Shown in pieces: positions 48,474 to 59,599 of a stretch of 64,000 nucleotides of DNA (the first letter of the stretch is position 1; every line of letters begins with the position of its first letter). The translations under genes and the position numbers were made by a program. The stretch covers positions 1 through 64,000 of the forward strand of contig NZ_JAGVRH010000003.1 of assembly GCF_018274325.1 (NCBI RefSeq), read 5' to 3'. Origin of the DNA: 'Fragaria x ananassa' phyllody phytoplasma. Its GTDB lineage: Bacteria > Bacillota_I > Bacilli_A > Acholeplasmatales > Acholeplasmataceae. The notes under the pieces were generated by a model. That model searched no databases. It was given only the letters and a program-made list of their open reading frames with translations, and had not been told where the DNA came from.

Positions 48474-51400
48474 ATGGGTTATAATAACATCAAATATGGT
48501 AAAAAAGCGGAACGTCGTAATTATTCCAAAATAATTTATGATGTTGATTTACCCAATTTAATTGAAATTCAAAACCAATCTTTTGATTGGTTTTTGAAGC
48601 AAGGTATTAAAGAGTTATTAGAGGATTTTTGTCCTATTGAAAGTTATAATGGTGATTTAAAAATTCATTTTGGTGATTATTATTTTACAGGACCTAAATA
48701 TAGTATTGAAGAATCCAAAAATAAAGATATTAGTTATGTTATTCAATTGTTCGTTAAAGCTACTTTAGAAAATGTGTTAACTGGAGAAACTAAGCAAAGT
48801 AATATTTTGTTAACAGATTTACCTTTAATGACTGATACTGGTACTTTTATAATTAATGGCACTGAAAGAGTAGTGGTTTCGCAAATTGTACGCTCTGCTA
48901 GTGTTTATTTTTCTAGTAGTTTTGATGTTAAACTTAATAGAAATTTATATTCTGGACAAGTCATCCCTTCTCGTGGAGCCTGGATCGAATATGAAGAAGG
49001 ATCAAAAGAAATTTTATATGTTAAACTTGATCGTTCTAAAAAAATCTCCCTATCTAGTTTCATTTATGCCTTAGGTTTCGACAATAAAGAAATGATAGAA
49101 AATGTTTTTGGTCAAAACCTAATCCTTAATTCTTTTTTTGAAAAAGAAACCAATATGGATACAGACAACGCTTTAGTGGAATTATATTCTAAAATTCGTC
49201 AAGGTGAGAAAGTTCCTGTAGACACAGCAAGAGAATTTATTAGAACAAGATTTTTTGATCAAAAAAAATATGATCTTGCTATAGTTGGTCGATATAAGTT
49301 TAATAAAAAATTAGATGTTTTAACAAGAGTGGAAAATACTTATTTAGTTTATGATTTTATTGACCCTAACACAAAAAAAATTATTTTACCTAAAAATGAA
49401 CTTTTAACAAAAGAAAAACTTGAAATTTTAAAAAAACATCGTCATTTTTTACTTCAAGAACTGTTTGACCTTAAACATAATTTAGAAAATGAAACAGATG
49501 AAGAAATTTTATCTTATAAAAAAGATCCTAAAAAAGAACAATTATATCTTAAAAAAAATATTGTAAATATTCGTACAGGTGAAATTTTATTCACTCAAGG
49601 AATCTTAATAACTAATGAAGTGATTAATGATTTAAGAAAAAATATTCAAGCACTTGATGAAAAAGTTATTAAATTCTTTTTAGGCGCTAAAGATGTTTAT
49701 CAAAAAGAAAATGAGCGTAAGGGAGTGTTTAATGAAATTTTAGAAGTTTACACTTCTAAAGATGAAAACAATAAATTAACCCATAAAGTTAAAATAATAG
49801 GAAATGATCAAAGAGAAACTAAAAAACACATTACCTTATCTGATATAATAGCAAGTATTAGTTATTATTTAAATCTTTATGAAAACATTGGTAATGTTGA
49901 TGATATTGATCATTTAGGGAATCGTCGTTTAAGATTGATCGGAGAATTGTTAAAAAATCAATTTCGAATTGGTTTAACTAGAGCAGAAAAAAATATTAAA
50001 GATATGATTTCTGTTAGTAAATTTAGTGAGGTTGTTCCAGGAGATCTAGTTAACTTTACTTTTTTAACAAGTATCATTAAATCTTTTTTTGCAAGCTCAC
50101 GATTATCTCAATTTATGGATCAAATTAACCCCTTAGCAGAACTTACGCAAAAAAGAAGGGTTTCAGCTTTGGGAGTAGGCGGGATTAACCGTGATCGAGC
50201 TGGTATTGAGGTTAGAGACGTTCATAATTCTCATTATGGCAGATTGTGTCCTATTGAAACCCCGGAAGGTCCTTCTATTGGGTTGATCACTTCTCTTTCA
50301 ACATATACTAAAGTTGATAAGTACGGTTTTATTCAAACTCCCTTTTTTAGGGTTTTTAATGAAAACAGCAAAACTCAAATTTCGGATCAAATAGATTATT
50401 TAACAGCAGATCAAGAAAAAGAAGAAATTATAGCTTCAGCTGGGTTTGCTATTAATTCAGATAATACTTTTAAAGATCAAAAGGTGATTGCTCGGAAAAA
50501 CGGAGAAACAGGGATTTATGAAAGAGAACAAATTACTTATGCTGATGTTTCTTCTAAACAAATCGTTTCTGTGGCAACATCATCTATTCCTTTTTTAGAG
50601 CACAATGATGCTTCGCGCGCTTTGATGGGTGCAAATATGCAACGTCAAGCGGTTACTTTATTGATTCCTGAATCTCCTATTGTAGGAACGGGAATTGAAT
50701 ATCGAGCTGCTAAAGATTCAGGTTCCCTGATTATTGCTAAAGAATCTGGTTTTGTAACTTACGTGGATGCTCAAAAAATTGTTATCACGAAAAAACCTAA
50801 TCAAAATGTTTTACTTAATAACAAAATTATTTTCGATATGCAACAAGATTTCACTTACGAAGTGGCAAAAGAATTATATGAACATCAAATTAAAGATTAT
50901 CAAGTTGAGTACGTTTTAATTAATTTTTTCAAATCTAATCAAGACACTTTGATTTTGCAAAAACCAATTGTGGTTTTAGGAGAATATATCCAAAAAGGCG
51001 ATATTTTAGTCGATGGTCCCTCCACTTCTCAAGGAGAATTAGCGCTTGGTAGAAATGTAACGGTTGCTTTTATGACTTGGGAAGGTTATAATTATGAAGA
51101 CGCCATTATTATGTCAGAAGAGTTAGTCAAAAATGATGTTTATACTTCTATTCATATTGATAAATATGAAGTTCAAATTAGGGAATTAAAAAAAGGTAGT
51201 GGCCAAGAAGAAATCACACGAGAAGTTCCTAATGTTGGTGTCGATGCCATTAAAAACCTAGATGAAAGAGGAATTATTATTCCCGGATCTGAAGTTAAAG
51301 AAGGCGATATTTTAGTGGGAAAAATAACTCCTCAAGGCAATGTTGAACCTTCATCTTATGAAAAATTAATTCAAATAGTAATTGGTGAAAAAGCTCGTGA

Positions 51401-52292
51401 ATACAAAGATTCTTCTTTAAGAGTCCCTTATGGAGAAGGTGGAATTGTTCAAAGTATCCATTATTTTTCTAGAAAAAATGGTGACATTTTACCTTTCGGA
51501 GTTAATGAAAGCATTCGTGTCTTTATTGCTAAAAAACGTAAAATCAATGAAGGTGATAAAATGGCTGGTCGCCATGGTAATAAAGGAGTAATTTCGCGTA
51601 TTTTGCCAAAAGAAGACCTCCCTTTTATGGCTGATGGTACTCCTATTGATATTATGTTAAATCCTTTAGGTGTTCCTAGTAGAATGAATATTGGTCAAAT
51701 TTTAGAAATTCATTTAGGAATGGCTGCTAAAAAATTAGGAATAAAAGTGGCTACTCCTGTTTTTGATGGCGTCAACGATAATGATCTTAAAGAAATCATG
51801 CAAGAAGCCAATTTAGAACTTGATGGTAAAATGGTTTTATACGATGGCCGAACTGGTGAACCTTATGATAGTCGTATTTCTGTCGGAGTAATGTATATGA
51901 TTAAATTATCACACATGGTTGATGATAAATTACATGCCCGCAATGTAGGTCCTTACACGTTGGTTACTCAGCAGCCTATGGGTGGTAAAGTCCAAAACGG
52001 AGGCCAAAGATTTGGTGAAATGGAAGTATGGGCTCTTTATGCTTATGGTGCTGCTCACACTTTACAAGAAATTTTAACTGTTAAAAGTGATGATATTATC
52101 GGTAGAAATAAAACTTATAGTGCCATTGTGAAAGGAACGTCTTTACCAAAACCAAGCATTCCTGAAAGCTTTAGAGTTTTTATTAAAGAGTTACAATCTT
52201 TAGGGTTATATGTTGAATTAATTAAGACTGACACCAAAGAAAACGAAATTAATAAATCCTTAATTGATTATAAAAAGGAAGGTTATAATTAA
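48474..52292 (+). CDS. rpoB: RNA polymerase beta subunit
   Basis: Beta (1272 residues) forms much of the active cleft. Conserved segments include the rifampicin pocket (about residues 545-575), RDVHNSHYGRLCPIETPEGP, GRNVTVAFMTWEGYNYEDAI, KMAGRHGNKGVISRILP, and the C-terminal GGQRFGEMEVWALYAYGA. Within the pocket the position equal to E. coli His526 is Gln 559 (TQKRRVSALGVGG), a change linked with rifampicin resistance elsewhere. Start ATG follows ATAGGAGA. rpoC begins 2 bases after the stop. Confidence 0.98.
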   Translation: MGYNNIKYGKKAERRNYSKIIYDVDLPNLIEIQNQSFDWFLKQGIKELLEDFCPIESYNGDLKIHFGDYYFTGPKYSIEESKNKDISYVIQLFVKATLENVLTGETKQSNILLTDLPLMTDTGTFIINGTERVVVSQIVRSASVYFSSSFDVKLNRNLYSGQVIPSRGAWIEYEEGSKEILYVKLDRSKKISLSSFIYALGFDNKEMIENVFGQNLILNSFFEKETNMDTDNALVELYSKIRQGEKVPVDTAREFIRTRFFDQKKYDLAIVGRYKFNKKLDVLTRVENTYLVYDFIDPNTKKIILPKNELLTKEKLEILKKHRHFLLQELFDLKHNLENETDEEILSYKKDPKKEQLYLKKNIVNIRTGEILFTQGILITNEVINDLRKNIQALDEKVIKFFLGAKDVYQKENERKGVFNEILEVYTSKDENNKLTHKVKIIGNDQRETKKHITLSDIIASISYYLNLYENIGNVDDIDHLGNRRLRLIGELLKNQFRIGLTRAEKNIKDMISVSKFSEVVPGDLVNFTFLTSIIKSFFASSRLSQFMDQINPLAELTQKRRVSALGVGGINRDRAGIEVRDVHNSHYGRLCPIETPEGPSIGLITSLSTYTKVDKYGFIQTPFFRVFNENSKTQISDQIDYLTADQEKEEIIASAGFAINSDNTFKDQKVIARKNGETGIYEREQITYADVSSKQIVSVATSSIPFLEHNDASRALMGANMQRQAVTLLIPESPIVGTGIEYRAAKDSGSLIIAKESGFVTYVDAQKIVITKKPNQNVLLNNKIIFDMQQDFTYEVAKELYEHQIKDYQVEYVLINFFKSNQDTLILQKPIVVLGEYIQKGDILVDGPSTSQGELALGRNVTVAFMTWEGYNYEDAIIMSEELVKNDVYTSIHIDKYEVQIRELKKGSGQEEITREVPNVGVDAIKNLDERGIIIPGSEVKEGDILVGKITPQGNVEPSSYEKLIQIVIGEKAREYKDSSLRVPYGEGGIVQSIHYFSRKNGDILPFGVNESIRVFIAKKRKINEGDKMAGRHGNKGVISRILPKEDLPFMADGTPIDIMLNPLGVPSRMNIGQILEIHLGMAAKKLGIKVATPVFDGVNDNDLKEIMQEANLELDGKMVLYDGRTGEPYDSRISVGVMYMIKLSHMVDDKLHARNVGPYTLVTQQPMGGKVQNGGQRFGEMEVWALYAYGAAHTLQEILTVKSDDIIGRNKTYSAIVKGTSLPKPSIPESFRVFIKELQSLGLYVELIKTDTKENEINKSLIDYKKEGYN

Positions 52293-52294
52293 AG

Positions 52295-55200
52295 ATGAGT
52301 GATAATCAATTATTTAGACCATTAAACACCCTAAAACTTACTCCTCTGATTTTAGAAAAATTAAAACTTTCAGGAATTAACACTTTGGAAGATTTTAATA
52401 CTTTTTCTTTGGAAGAATTAAGAGTTTTGTTGCAAGAAACTTTTTTGGAAATTTTGCCTATTTTAAAACAATTTGCCTTACCTCGTGATTTAAAAAATCT
52501 TAATTTAAGTAAAAATATGATGGAACAATTTGCTTTTTTACAAATTAAAGATTTTGAGCAACTTTTGCACACACCTGCTGCAATATTGACTAAATCTTTT
52601 GAAAACTACCCGGTTTCTTTAAAACAGCTTCACGATTTATTTGTTTTGTATAATCACATCCCTCCTGTTGTTGATGAAAAAATTATTCCTAAAGCCCCTT
52701 TACTTTCATCTGATAAGGAATATGGAAGTCGCGATTATGATTATTTTAAAATTCGCTTAGCTTCTCCTGATGAAATTCGTCAATGGTCTTATGGTGAAAT
52801 TACAAGTTATGAAACCATTAACTATCGCAGTTACAAACCTGAAACTGGAGGATTGTTTTGTCAAAAAATTTTCGGACCAGTAGTTGATTTTCAATGTGCT
52901 TGTTCTAAAAAACAAGTTAGTAATAAAAGTCAATTTTGTAACAAATGTGGTGTTGAGTTTACAGAAACAAAAGTGCGACGTGAAAGAATGGGACACATCG
53001 AATTACAAGCTCCAATTGTTCATACTTGGTATTTGAATTCATCTCCTAGTCGCTTAGCTATTCTTTTAAACATCAAAGCCAAAGAGTTAGAAAAAATAGT
53101 TTATTATGTTTCTTATGTAGTTATTGATCCTGGGAAAACTCCTTTTAAAGAAAAAGAAATTATTACTGAAACTCAATATACGGAAGCTTTACACCTTTGG
53201 GGTTCTAATAGTTTTGTTGTTTTAACAGGTGCTGAGGCGGTTAGAAAATTATTAGAAAACCTTGATTTAGCAAAAACGATTAAAATTCTTCGAAAAACAT
53301 TGTCAGAAGTTTCTAAACAAAAAAGAGAGAATGTGATCAAAAGATTAGAAATTATCGAATCCTTCTATCAATCAGACAATAAACCAGAATGGATGGTGAT
53401 GGATGTTATCTCTGTTTTACCACCTGGTTTACGACCGATGGTTCCTTTAGATGGAGGACGTTTTGCTACTACCGAAGTTAATGATTTATATCGTCGTATT
53501 CTTAACCGTAATAATCGTTTAAAAAAACAAATGATGCAAAAAGCACCTCGATTAATTATTAAAAATGAAAAAAGAATGTTGCAAGAAGCAGTTGATTGTT
53601 TGTTTGATAGTGATAAAAATCTTAAAAAAAATATTAATAATGTGGAAAAAAATCGCCCTCTTAAATCTTTATCAGAAATGTTACGCGGAAAGCAAGGACG
53701 TTTTCGTCAAAATCTTTTAGGAAAAAGAGTTGATTATTCTGGACGTTCAGTTATTATTGTAGGACCTGATCTTAAAATGCATCAATGTGGCGTTCCTCGT
53801 GAAATGGCAATTATTTTATTTAAACCTTTTATTCTTAAAAAATTACAAGAAACCAAAGGGATTGATAAAAAAAACGCCAATTCAATTTATGAAAAAATGA
53901 ATGAAGAAGTTTGGAACGCTTTAGAAGAAGTGGTGAAGGAACATCCAGTGCTTCTTAATCGCGCTCCCACTCTTCACCGTTTAGGGATTCAAGCTTTTGA
54001 TCCTAAATTAATTGACGGTAAAGCTATTCGTTTGCATCCTTTAGTAACCCCTGCTTTTAACGCTGATTTTGATGGCGATCAAATGGCTATTTATGTCCCT
54101 CTTTCTTTAGAAGCTCAAGCTGAAGCTCGTTTATTGATGTTAGTTTCTAATAATATTTTAGATCCTAAAAACGGTAGTCCAGTTGTTACTCCTTCTCAAG
54201 ATATGGTGTTAGGGAATTATTATTTGACTATTGAAGAAAAACAAGATCGTATTTTGCAAGGTTATAATGCTTCACAACGCAATTTAGAACACCAGGAAAA
54301 ACATCGTAATGAAGGGAAATTCTTTGTCGACATTAATGAAGCTAAAATAGCTTATCAAAACAAAGAAATAGATTTACATACTCGAGTTTTTATCAAACCT
54401 CAATCTATTAATTTAACTTTCACTGAGGAACAAAAGAAAAAATATTTAATGACGACTTTAGGAAAATTAATTTTTAATGATATTTTGCCTGTTAATTTCC
54501 CTTATATTAACGAACCCACTCAATTCAATTTATATGTTAAAACACCTGATAAATATTTTTTAAATCCAGGAATCAATCCACAACAATTTTTAAAAAAACT
54601 ACCCGCTCCCAAACCTTTTAACAAAAAGTTTTTATCAATGATTATTGCTTGTTTTTTTAAACAAATGAAAATTACAGAAACTTCTAAAATGTTAGATCAT
54701 ATTAAGAATTTAGGTTTTAAATATTCTACTATTGCAGGGATTACTGTTTCGTTTGCTGATATTAATACTTATTCTGAAAAAGAAAAATTATTAGAAATCG
54801 TAGAAAAACGTAATATTCAAATTGAAAATTGGTATCATCAAGGATTTTTAACAGATATTGAACGTCGTCGCTTAGTTATTAATGAATGGAAAGTTATTCG
54901 TGATCAGATTCAAGAAGGTTTAATGAAAGAGTTTCAACAGGACAATCATATTTTTATGATGAGCGAAAGTGGTGCTCGTGGTAGTGTTTCTAATTTTACT
55001 CAATTAGCTGGAATGAGGGGATTGATGAATAACCCTAAAGGGGAAATTATTGAAGTCCCAGTTAAAGCCTCTTTTAGAGAAGGACTTAAAGTATCTGAGT
55101 TTTTCATTTCTACTCATGGAGCTCGTAAAGGTTCCACTGATACTGCTTTAAAAACTGCTGAATCAGGTTATTTAACTCGTCGTTTAGTTGATGTTACTCA

Positions 55201-56374
55201 AGATATTGTAGTGATTAAAGAAGATTGCGGTAGCGATCGTAGCTTTATGGTAGAACCTATGATGAGCGATGGCAAAGAAATCGTGTCTTTAAAAACTCGT
55301 ATTATAGGTCGTTTTGCTAGTCGTGATATTCATCATCCAAAAACTCATGAAACTATTGTTTTACGTAATGAATTAATTACTGAATTAAAATCTCAAGTCA
55401 TTATTGATGCTAAAATTAAAAAAGTTCCTATTAGAAGTACTTTAACTTGTAATTGTGAATATGGTATTTGCGCTAAAGATTATGGGATTAACTTAGCTAC
55501 TAATAAATTAGTTGAAATTGGCGAAGCTGTTGGAGTTATTGCTGCTCAATCTATTGGTGAACCAGGAACTCAATTAACTATGAGAACCTTTCATACCGGA
55601 GGGGTTGCCTCAGCATCTGACATCACTCAAGGACTTCCTAGAATTGAAGAACTTTTTGAAGTAAGAAAACCTAAAGGAAAAGCTTTAATTAGTGAATTTA
55701 AAGGTAAGATTAAAAAAATCAACCATCCGCGTTCACAACATCCAGAAATTGTGATTGTCCCAGAAAACGATGTACAAAACGAACAACTTTATGCTTTAGA
55801 TGCTAATGTAGATATTTTAGTAAGTAAAAACAACGATGTTTATCCGGGTCAAAAATTAACCTCTGGCTCAGTTGATTTAAAAGAACTTTTGAGAGTAGCA
55901 GGCACTATAGAAACTCAAAAATATATTTTAGAAGAAGTTCAAAAAGTTTATCGCGCTCAAAATGTGTTTATTAGTGATAAACATATTGAAATCATTATTC
56001 ATCAAATGTTTAAACAAGTTTTAATTCTTGATGAAGGTGATACACAACTTTTACCTGGTACAGAAATTTCCATTAACAGTTTTAAGAAAGCTAATTTAGA
56101 AATGTTAAAAGAACAAAAACGATTAGCTTTAGCAAGACCAATTATTTTAGGAATTACTCGTTCCTCTTTAAGAAGTGATTCTTTGCTTTCCGCTGCTTCT
56201 TTCCAAGAAACTACTAAGATTTTAATTGATGCTGCTATTAAAGGGAAAGTAGACCATTTATATGGTTTAAAAGAAAATGTTATCATTGGTGGTTTAATTC
56301 CTGCGGGTACAGGTATTTTAGAAACTACGGATTTTGAATATCCTAAAAAAATACTTCCTAAAGATGAAAATTAA
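52295..56374 (+). CDS. rpoC: RNA polymerase beta' subunit with N-terminal extension
   Basis: Beta' (1359 residues; about 1200 in Bacillus) carries the catalytic NADFDGD loop at residues 589-595. The first zinc site is complete (CAC and CNKC, residues 201-218). The second has Cys 978, 1052 and 1059 but Asp 1062 in place of the fourth Cys. The canonical part begins at about residue 147 ([19 protein letters not shown]). The preceding 146 residues form an extension with two repeats resembling the alpha C-terminal domain (about 10-63 and 68-120). There is no Met between residue 77 and the canonical part, and AAGGAAGG before ATG 52295 supports this start. Confidence 0.96.
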   Translation: MSDNQLFRPLNTLKLTPLILEKLKLSGINTLEDFNTFSLEELRVLLQETFLEILPILKQFALPRDLKNLNLSKNMMEQFAFLQIKDFEQLLHTPAAILTKSFENYPVSLKQLHDLFVLYNHIPPVVDEKIIPKAPLLSSDKEYGSRDYDYFKIRLASPDEIRQWSYGEITSYETINYRSYKPETGGLFCQKIFGPVVDFQCACSKKQVSNKSQFCNKCGVEFTETKVRRERMGHIELQAPIVHTWYLNSSPSRLAILLNIKAKELEKIVYYVSYVVIDPGKTPFKEKEIITETQYTEALHLWGSNSFVVLTGAEAVRKLLENLDLAKTIKILRKTLSEVSKQKRENVIKRLEIIESFYQSDNKPEWMVMDVISVLPPGLRPMVPLDGGRFATTEVNDLYRRILNRNNRLKKQMMQKAPRLIIKNEKRMLQEAVDCLFDSDKNLKKNINNVEKNRPLKSLSEMLRGKQGRFRQNLLGKRVDYSGRSVIIVGPDLKMHQCGVPREMAIILFKPFILKKLQETKGIDKKNANSIYEKMNEEVWNALEEVVKEHPVLLNRAPTLHRLGIQAFDPKLIDGKAIRLHPLVTPAFNADFDGDQMAIYVPLSLEAQAEARLLMLVSNNILDPKNGSPVVTPSQDMVLGNYYLTIEEKQDRILQGYNASQRNLEHQEKHRNEGKFFVDINEAKIAYQNKEIDLHTRVFIKPQSINLTFTEEQKKKYLMTTLGKLIFNDILPVNFPYINEPTQFNLYVKTPDKYFLNPGINPQQFLKKLPAPKPFNKKFLSMIIACFFKQMKITETSKMLDHIKNLGFKYSTIAGITVSFADINTYSEKEKLLEIVEKRNIQIENWYHQGFLTDIERRRLVINEWKVIRDQIQEGLMKEFQQDNHIFMMSESGARGSVSNFTQLAGMRGLMNNPKGEIIEVPVKASFREGLKVSEFFISTHGARKGSTDTALKTAESGYLTRRLVDVTQDIVVIKEDCGSDRSFMVEPMMSDGKEIVSLKTRIIGRFASRDIHHPKTHETIVLRNELITELKSQVIIDAKIKKVPIRSTLTCNCEYGICAKDYGINLATNKLVEIGEAVGVIAAQSIGEPGTQLTMRTFHTGGVASASDITQGLPRIEELFEVRKPKGKALISEFKGKIKKINHPRSQHPEIVIVPENDVQNEQLYALDANVDILVSKNNDVYPGQKLTSGSVDLKELLRVAGTIETQKYILEEVQKVYRAQNVFISDKHIEIIIHQMFKQVLILDEGDTQLLPGTEISINSFKKANLEMLKEQKRLALARPIILGITRSSLRSDSLLSAASFQETTKILIDAAIKGKVDHLYGLKENVIIGGLIPAGTGILETTDFEYPKKILPKDEN

Positions 56375-56417
56375 ATCTAAAAAAAATAAAAACCACAAAA
56401 AGAAAGGAAAATTACTT

Positions 56418-56837
56418 ATGCCTACAGTCTCTCAATTAATTAAAAAAAGAAGAATTAGCAAAACTGCTAAAACGAAATCACCAGCTTTAAGCTATGGTTT
56501 TAATGTTTTACACAAGAAAATTCAAAATTATAATTCTCCTCAAAAAATGGGAGTTTGTATTCGTGTTACTACAATGACTCCCAAAAAACCAAACTCTGCT
56601 TTGCGTAAATTCGCAAGAGTTCGTTTAAGCAATGGTGCTGAAGTAACCGCTTATATCCCAGGAATAGGTCATTCTTTGCAAGAACACAGTTCAGTTTTAG
56701 TACGTGGTGGAAGAGTTAAAGATCTTCCTGGTGTCCGTTATCACATTGTTCGTGGTACTTTAGATGCTGCAGGTGTTGCTAACCGTCAACAAGGACGTTC
56801 TAAATACGGCTCTAAAAAACCTAAAATTAAGAAATAA
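56418..56837 (+). CDS. rpsL: 30S ribosomal protein S12
   Basis: S12 (139 residues) monitors codon-anticodon pairing. [10 protein letters not shown] at the start, [20 protein letters not shown], and [17 protein letters not shown] are typical. Both Lys residues where streptomycin resistance mutations usually occur are wild type. The start at 56418 follows AGAAAGGA; a longer frame from 56334 overlaps rpoC. Confidence 0.97.
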   Translation: MPTVSQLIKKRRISKTAKTKSPALSYGFNVLHKKIQNYNSPQKMGVCIRVTTMTPKKPNSALRKFARVRLSNGAEVTAYIPGIGHSLQEHSSVLVRGGRVKDLPGVRYHIVRGTLDAAGVANRQQGRSKYGSKKPKIKK

Positions 56838-56898
56838 ATTTAAAAATCATTATATTAAATAAAATATTATCAAAATTTAAGAAAGTAGGTGAATTGTT

Positions 56899-57369
56899 TT
56901 GTCTCGTAAAGGCCATATTAAAAAGCGCGATGTTCACCCTGATCCTGTTTATAATTCTAAGTTAGTTACTAAAACTATTAATGCTATTATGGAAGATGGC
57001 AAAAAAAGAACAGCGCAAAATATTTTTTATCAAGCTTTAAAAATAATAAAAACAATTACTCAAAGAGATCCAATTGAAGTTTTCCACGAAGCGCTTAACA
57101 ATATTATGCCTATATTAGAAGTTCGTACTCGTCGTGTTGGTGGTCAAAATTATCAAGTTCCTTCTGAAGTTCGTCCTGAAAGACGTCAATCTTTAGGATT
57201 AAGATGGCTTATTCGCTACACTAAGGAACGTAATGAAAAAACCATGGAAGAAAGACTTGCTAAAGAAATCATAGATGCTTCTTTAGGGAATGGTATATCA
57301 GTTAAAAAAAGAGAAGAAACGCATCGTATGGCTGAAGCTAATAAAGCTTTTGCACATTATCGTTGGTGA
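56899..57369 (+). CDS. rpsG: 30S ribosomal protein S7
   Basis: S7 (156 residues) organises the head of the small subunit. It starts at TTG with the family N-terminus [19 protein letters not shown]; the segments [23 protein letters not shown] and [14 protein letters not shown] match. The usual rpsL-rpsG-fusA-tuf order follows rpoBC. Confidence 0.96.
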   Translation: MSRKGHIKKRDVHPDPVYNSKLVTKTINAIMEDGKKRTAQNIFYQALKIIKTITQRDPIEVFHEALNNIMPILEVRTRRVGGQNYQVPSEVRPERRQSLGLRWLIRYTKERNEKTMEERLAKEIIDASLGNGISVKKREETHRMAEANKAFAHYRW

Positions 57370-57395
57370 TTTTTGACATTATAGGAGAATAAAAA

Positions 57396-59462
57396 ATGGC
57401 ACGTCAGTTTTTATTAAAAAAAACTCGTAATATTGGTATCATTGCTCATATTGATGCAGGTAAAACTACTACTACAGAAAGAATTTTATTTCACACTGGA
57501 AAAATTCATAAAATCGGAGAAACCCATGATGGTGCTTCTCAAATGGATTGGATGGAACAAGAACAAGAAAGAGGTATTACTATTACCTCAGCTGCAACAA
57601 CAGCTTTTTGGAAAGAATATCGTATTAATATTATTGACACTCCTGGCCATGTTGATTTTACAGTTGAAGTTTCACGTTCTTTAAGGGTTTTAGATGGAGC
57701 TGTTACAGTGATTGATGCTCAAGCAGGAGTGGAACCACAAACTGAAACTGTTTGGCGTCAAGCTAGTGAATATAAAGTACCAAGGATTATTTTTATTAAT
57801 AAAATGGACAAAATTGGTGCTAATTTTACTTATGCAATTGAAACTCTTAAGCAAAGATTAGGAGTAAAAGCTTATCCTATTCAATGGCCTATTGGTGCAG
57901 AAAATGATTTTAATGGCATTATTGATTTAATTGAATTAATTGCTTTTGAATATGATAATTCACCCGAAGAAAATGGAAAAATAATTGACATCCCTTTAAA
58001 TTTAAAGACCATAGTTGAAACTAAAAGAAATGAATTAATTGAAGCTTTATCTAATGTAGATGAAGAATTAATGATACTTTACTTAGAAGAAAAACCTATA
58101 ACTTCTGAAATATTAAAAAAATCCCTTCGTAAAGCTACTTTACAAGCTGCTTTTTTCCCGGTTTTATGTGGCTCCTCTTTTAAAAACAAAGGGGTTGTGA
58201 AAATGTTGGATGCCATTGTTGATTTTTTGCCAGCTCCTTGTGATGTTTCTTCTGTTGTTGGTTTTGATTCTGACAACAAAGAAATTGTTCGTTTGAGTTT
58301 AGACGAACAACCTTTTACTGCTTTAGCTTTTAAAGTCATGACTGATCCTTATGTGGGAAAATTAACTTTCTTCCGTATTTACTCAGGAACAGTTAAATCT
58401 GGCTCTTATGTTGTTAACACAGTGAAAGGGATCAAAGAACGTTTTGGACGTTTGCTACAAATGCACGCTAATTCTCGTGAAGAAGTTAAAGAAGCACATA
58501 CTGGAGATATTTTAGCAGTTGTTGGTCTAAAAGGAACTACTACGGGAGACACCCTGGCAGCAGAAGGAGAGACTATTGTTTTAGAATCAATGAATTTCCC
58601 TGAACCAGTAATTGAAATTGCAGTAGAACCTAAAACCAAAGCCGATCAAGATAAAATGGGGATTGCCTTATCTAAATTAGCTGAAGAAGATCCTACTTTC
58701 AAAGTTTTTTGCAATCACGAAACAGGACAAACTATTATTGCAGGAATGGGTGAATTGCATTTAGATATCATTATGGATCGCCTTAAAAGAGAATTTAAAG
58801 TACAAGCTAATGTAACAACTCCTCAAGTGGCTTATCGCGAAACTATTACTCAAACAACTGAAACTGAAGGTAAATTTATTCGTCAATCGGGTGGTCGTGG
58901 TCAATACGGTCATGTTTGGATTCGTTTTGAACCTAACCCTGGTAAAGGTTTTGAATTTGTGAATAAGATTGTTGGTGGTGTTGTTCCTCGTGAATATGTG
59001 CCAGCTGTTCAAAAAGGAATTCACGAAGCTCTAGCAGTTGGTATTTTAGCTGGTTATCAAATTATTGATATTAAAGCTACTTTATTTGATGGATCTTACC
59101 ATGATGTTGATTCTTCTGAAATGGCTTTTAAAATTGCTGCTTCTATGGCCTTGAAAGAATCAAAAAACCAAGGCAATCCAGTTATCTTAGAACCAATTAT
59201 GGATGTTGAAGTAGTTACTCCTAATGATTATGTTGGTAGTGTTATTGGTGATTTAACTTCACGAAGAGGTCGTTTGGAAAATCAAGAATCACGCGCTAAT
59301 ACAGCTGTTATTAGAGCTTTTGTCCCACTTGCTGAGATGTTTGGTTATGCTACTATTTTACGTTCCAACACCCAAGGAAGAGCTACTTTTATAATGCAAT
59401 TTTCAAAATATGAAAAAGCACCTAAAAGCATTACTGAAGATATTATTAAAAAACGTACTTAA
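57396..59462 (+). CDS. fusA: Elongation factor G
   Basis: EF-G (688 residues) drives translocation. G motifs are [30 protein letters not shown] and NKMDK; the fourth domain has [11 protein letters not shown] and the fifth is present. The length is normal. ATAGGAGA precedes the ATG. Confidence 0.98.
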   Translation: MARQFLLKKTRNIGIIAHIDAGKTTTTERILFHTGKIHKIGETHDGASQMDWMEQEQERGITITSAATTAFWKEYRINIIDTPGHVDFTVEVSRSLRVLDGAVTVIDAQAGVEPQTETVWRQASEYKVPRIIFINKMDKIGANFTYAIETLKQRLGVKAYPIQWPIGAENDFNGIIDLIELIAFEYDNSPEENGKIIDIPLNLKTIVETKRNELIEALSNVDEELMILYLEEKPITSEILKKSLRKATLQAAFFPVLCGSSFKNKGVVKMLDAIVDFLPAPCDVSSVVGFDSDNKEIVRLSLDEQPFTALAFKVMTDPYVGKLTFFRIYSGTVKSGSYVVNTVKGIKERFGRLLQMHANSREEVKEAHTGDILAVVGLKGTTTGDTLAAEGETIVLESMNFPEPVIEIAVEPKTKADQDKMGIALSKLAEEDPTFKVFCNHETGQTIIAGMGELHLDIIMDRLKREFKVQANVTTPQVAYRETITQTTETEGKFIRQSGGRGQYGHVWIRFEPNPGKGFEFVNKIVGGVVPREYVPAVQKGIHEALAVGILAGYQIIDIKATLFDGSYHDVDSSEMAFKIAASMALKESKNQGNPVILEPIMDVEVVTPNDYVGSVIGDLTSRRGRLENQESRANTAVIRAFVPLAEMFGYATILRSNTQGRATFIMQFSKYEKAPKSITEDIIKKRT

Positions 59463-59514
59463 TTTAGTTTCATCTTTAATAATATTTTTTTCCTTCTTTT
59501 TTTTCATAAAAGAG

Positions 59515-59542
59515 TTGTTTTATTAAAAAAATAAGTTAAAAT
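59515..59542 (+). promoter_or_regulatory. Possible promoter of tuf
   Basis: TTGTTT (59515-59520) and TAAAAT (59537-59542) are 16 bases apart in the 137-base gap between fusA and tuf. It would let tuf be transcribed separately. Confidence 0.4.
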
Positions 59543-59599
59543 TTAAATGGTAATAATTATTAAAAAACCTCAAACCAAATTAAAAGGAGGCCTTTGAAA

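Noticed and set aside
52306-59024. Minus-strand frames of 77-94 codons opposite rpoC and fusA
   Set aside because: They have no ribosome-binding sites, no recognisable domains, and are antisense to conserved proteins.
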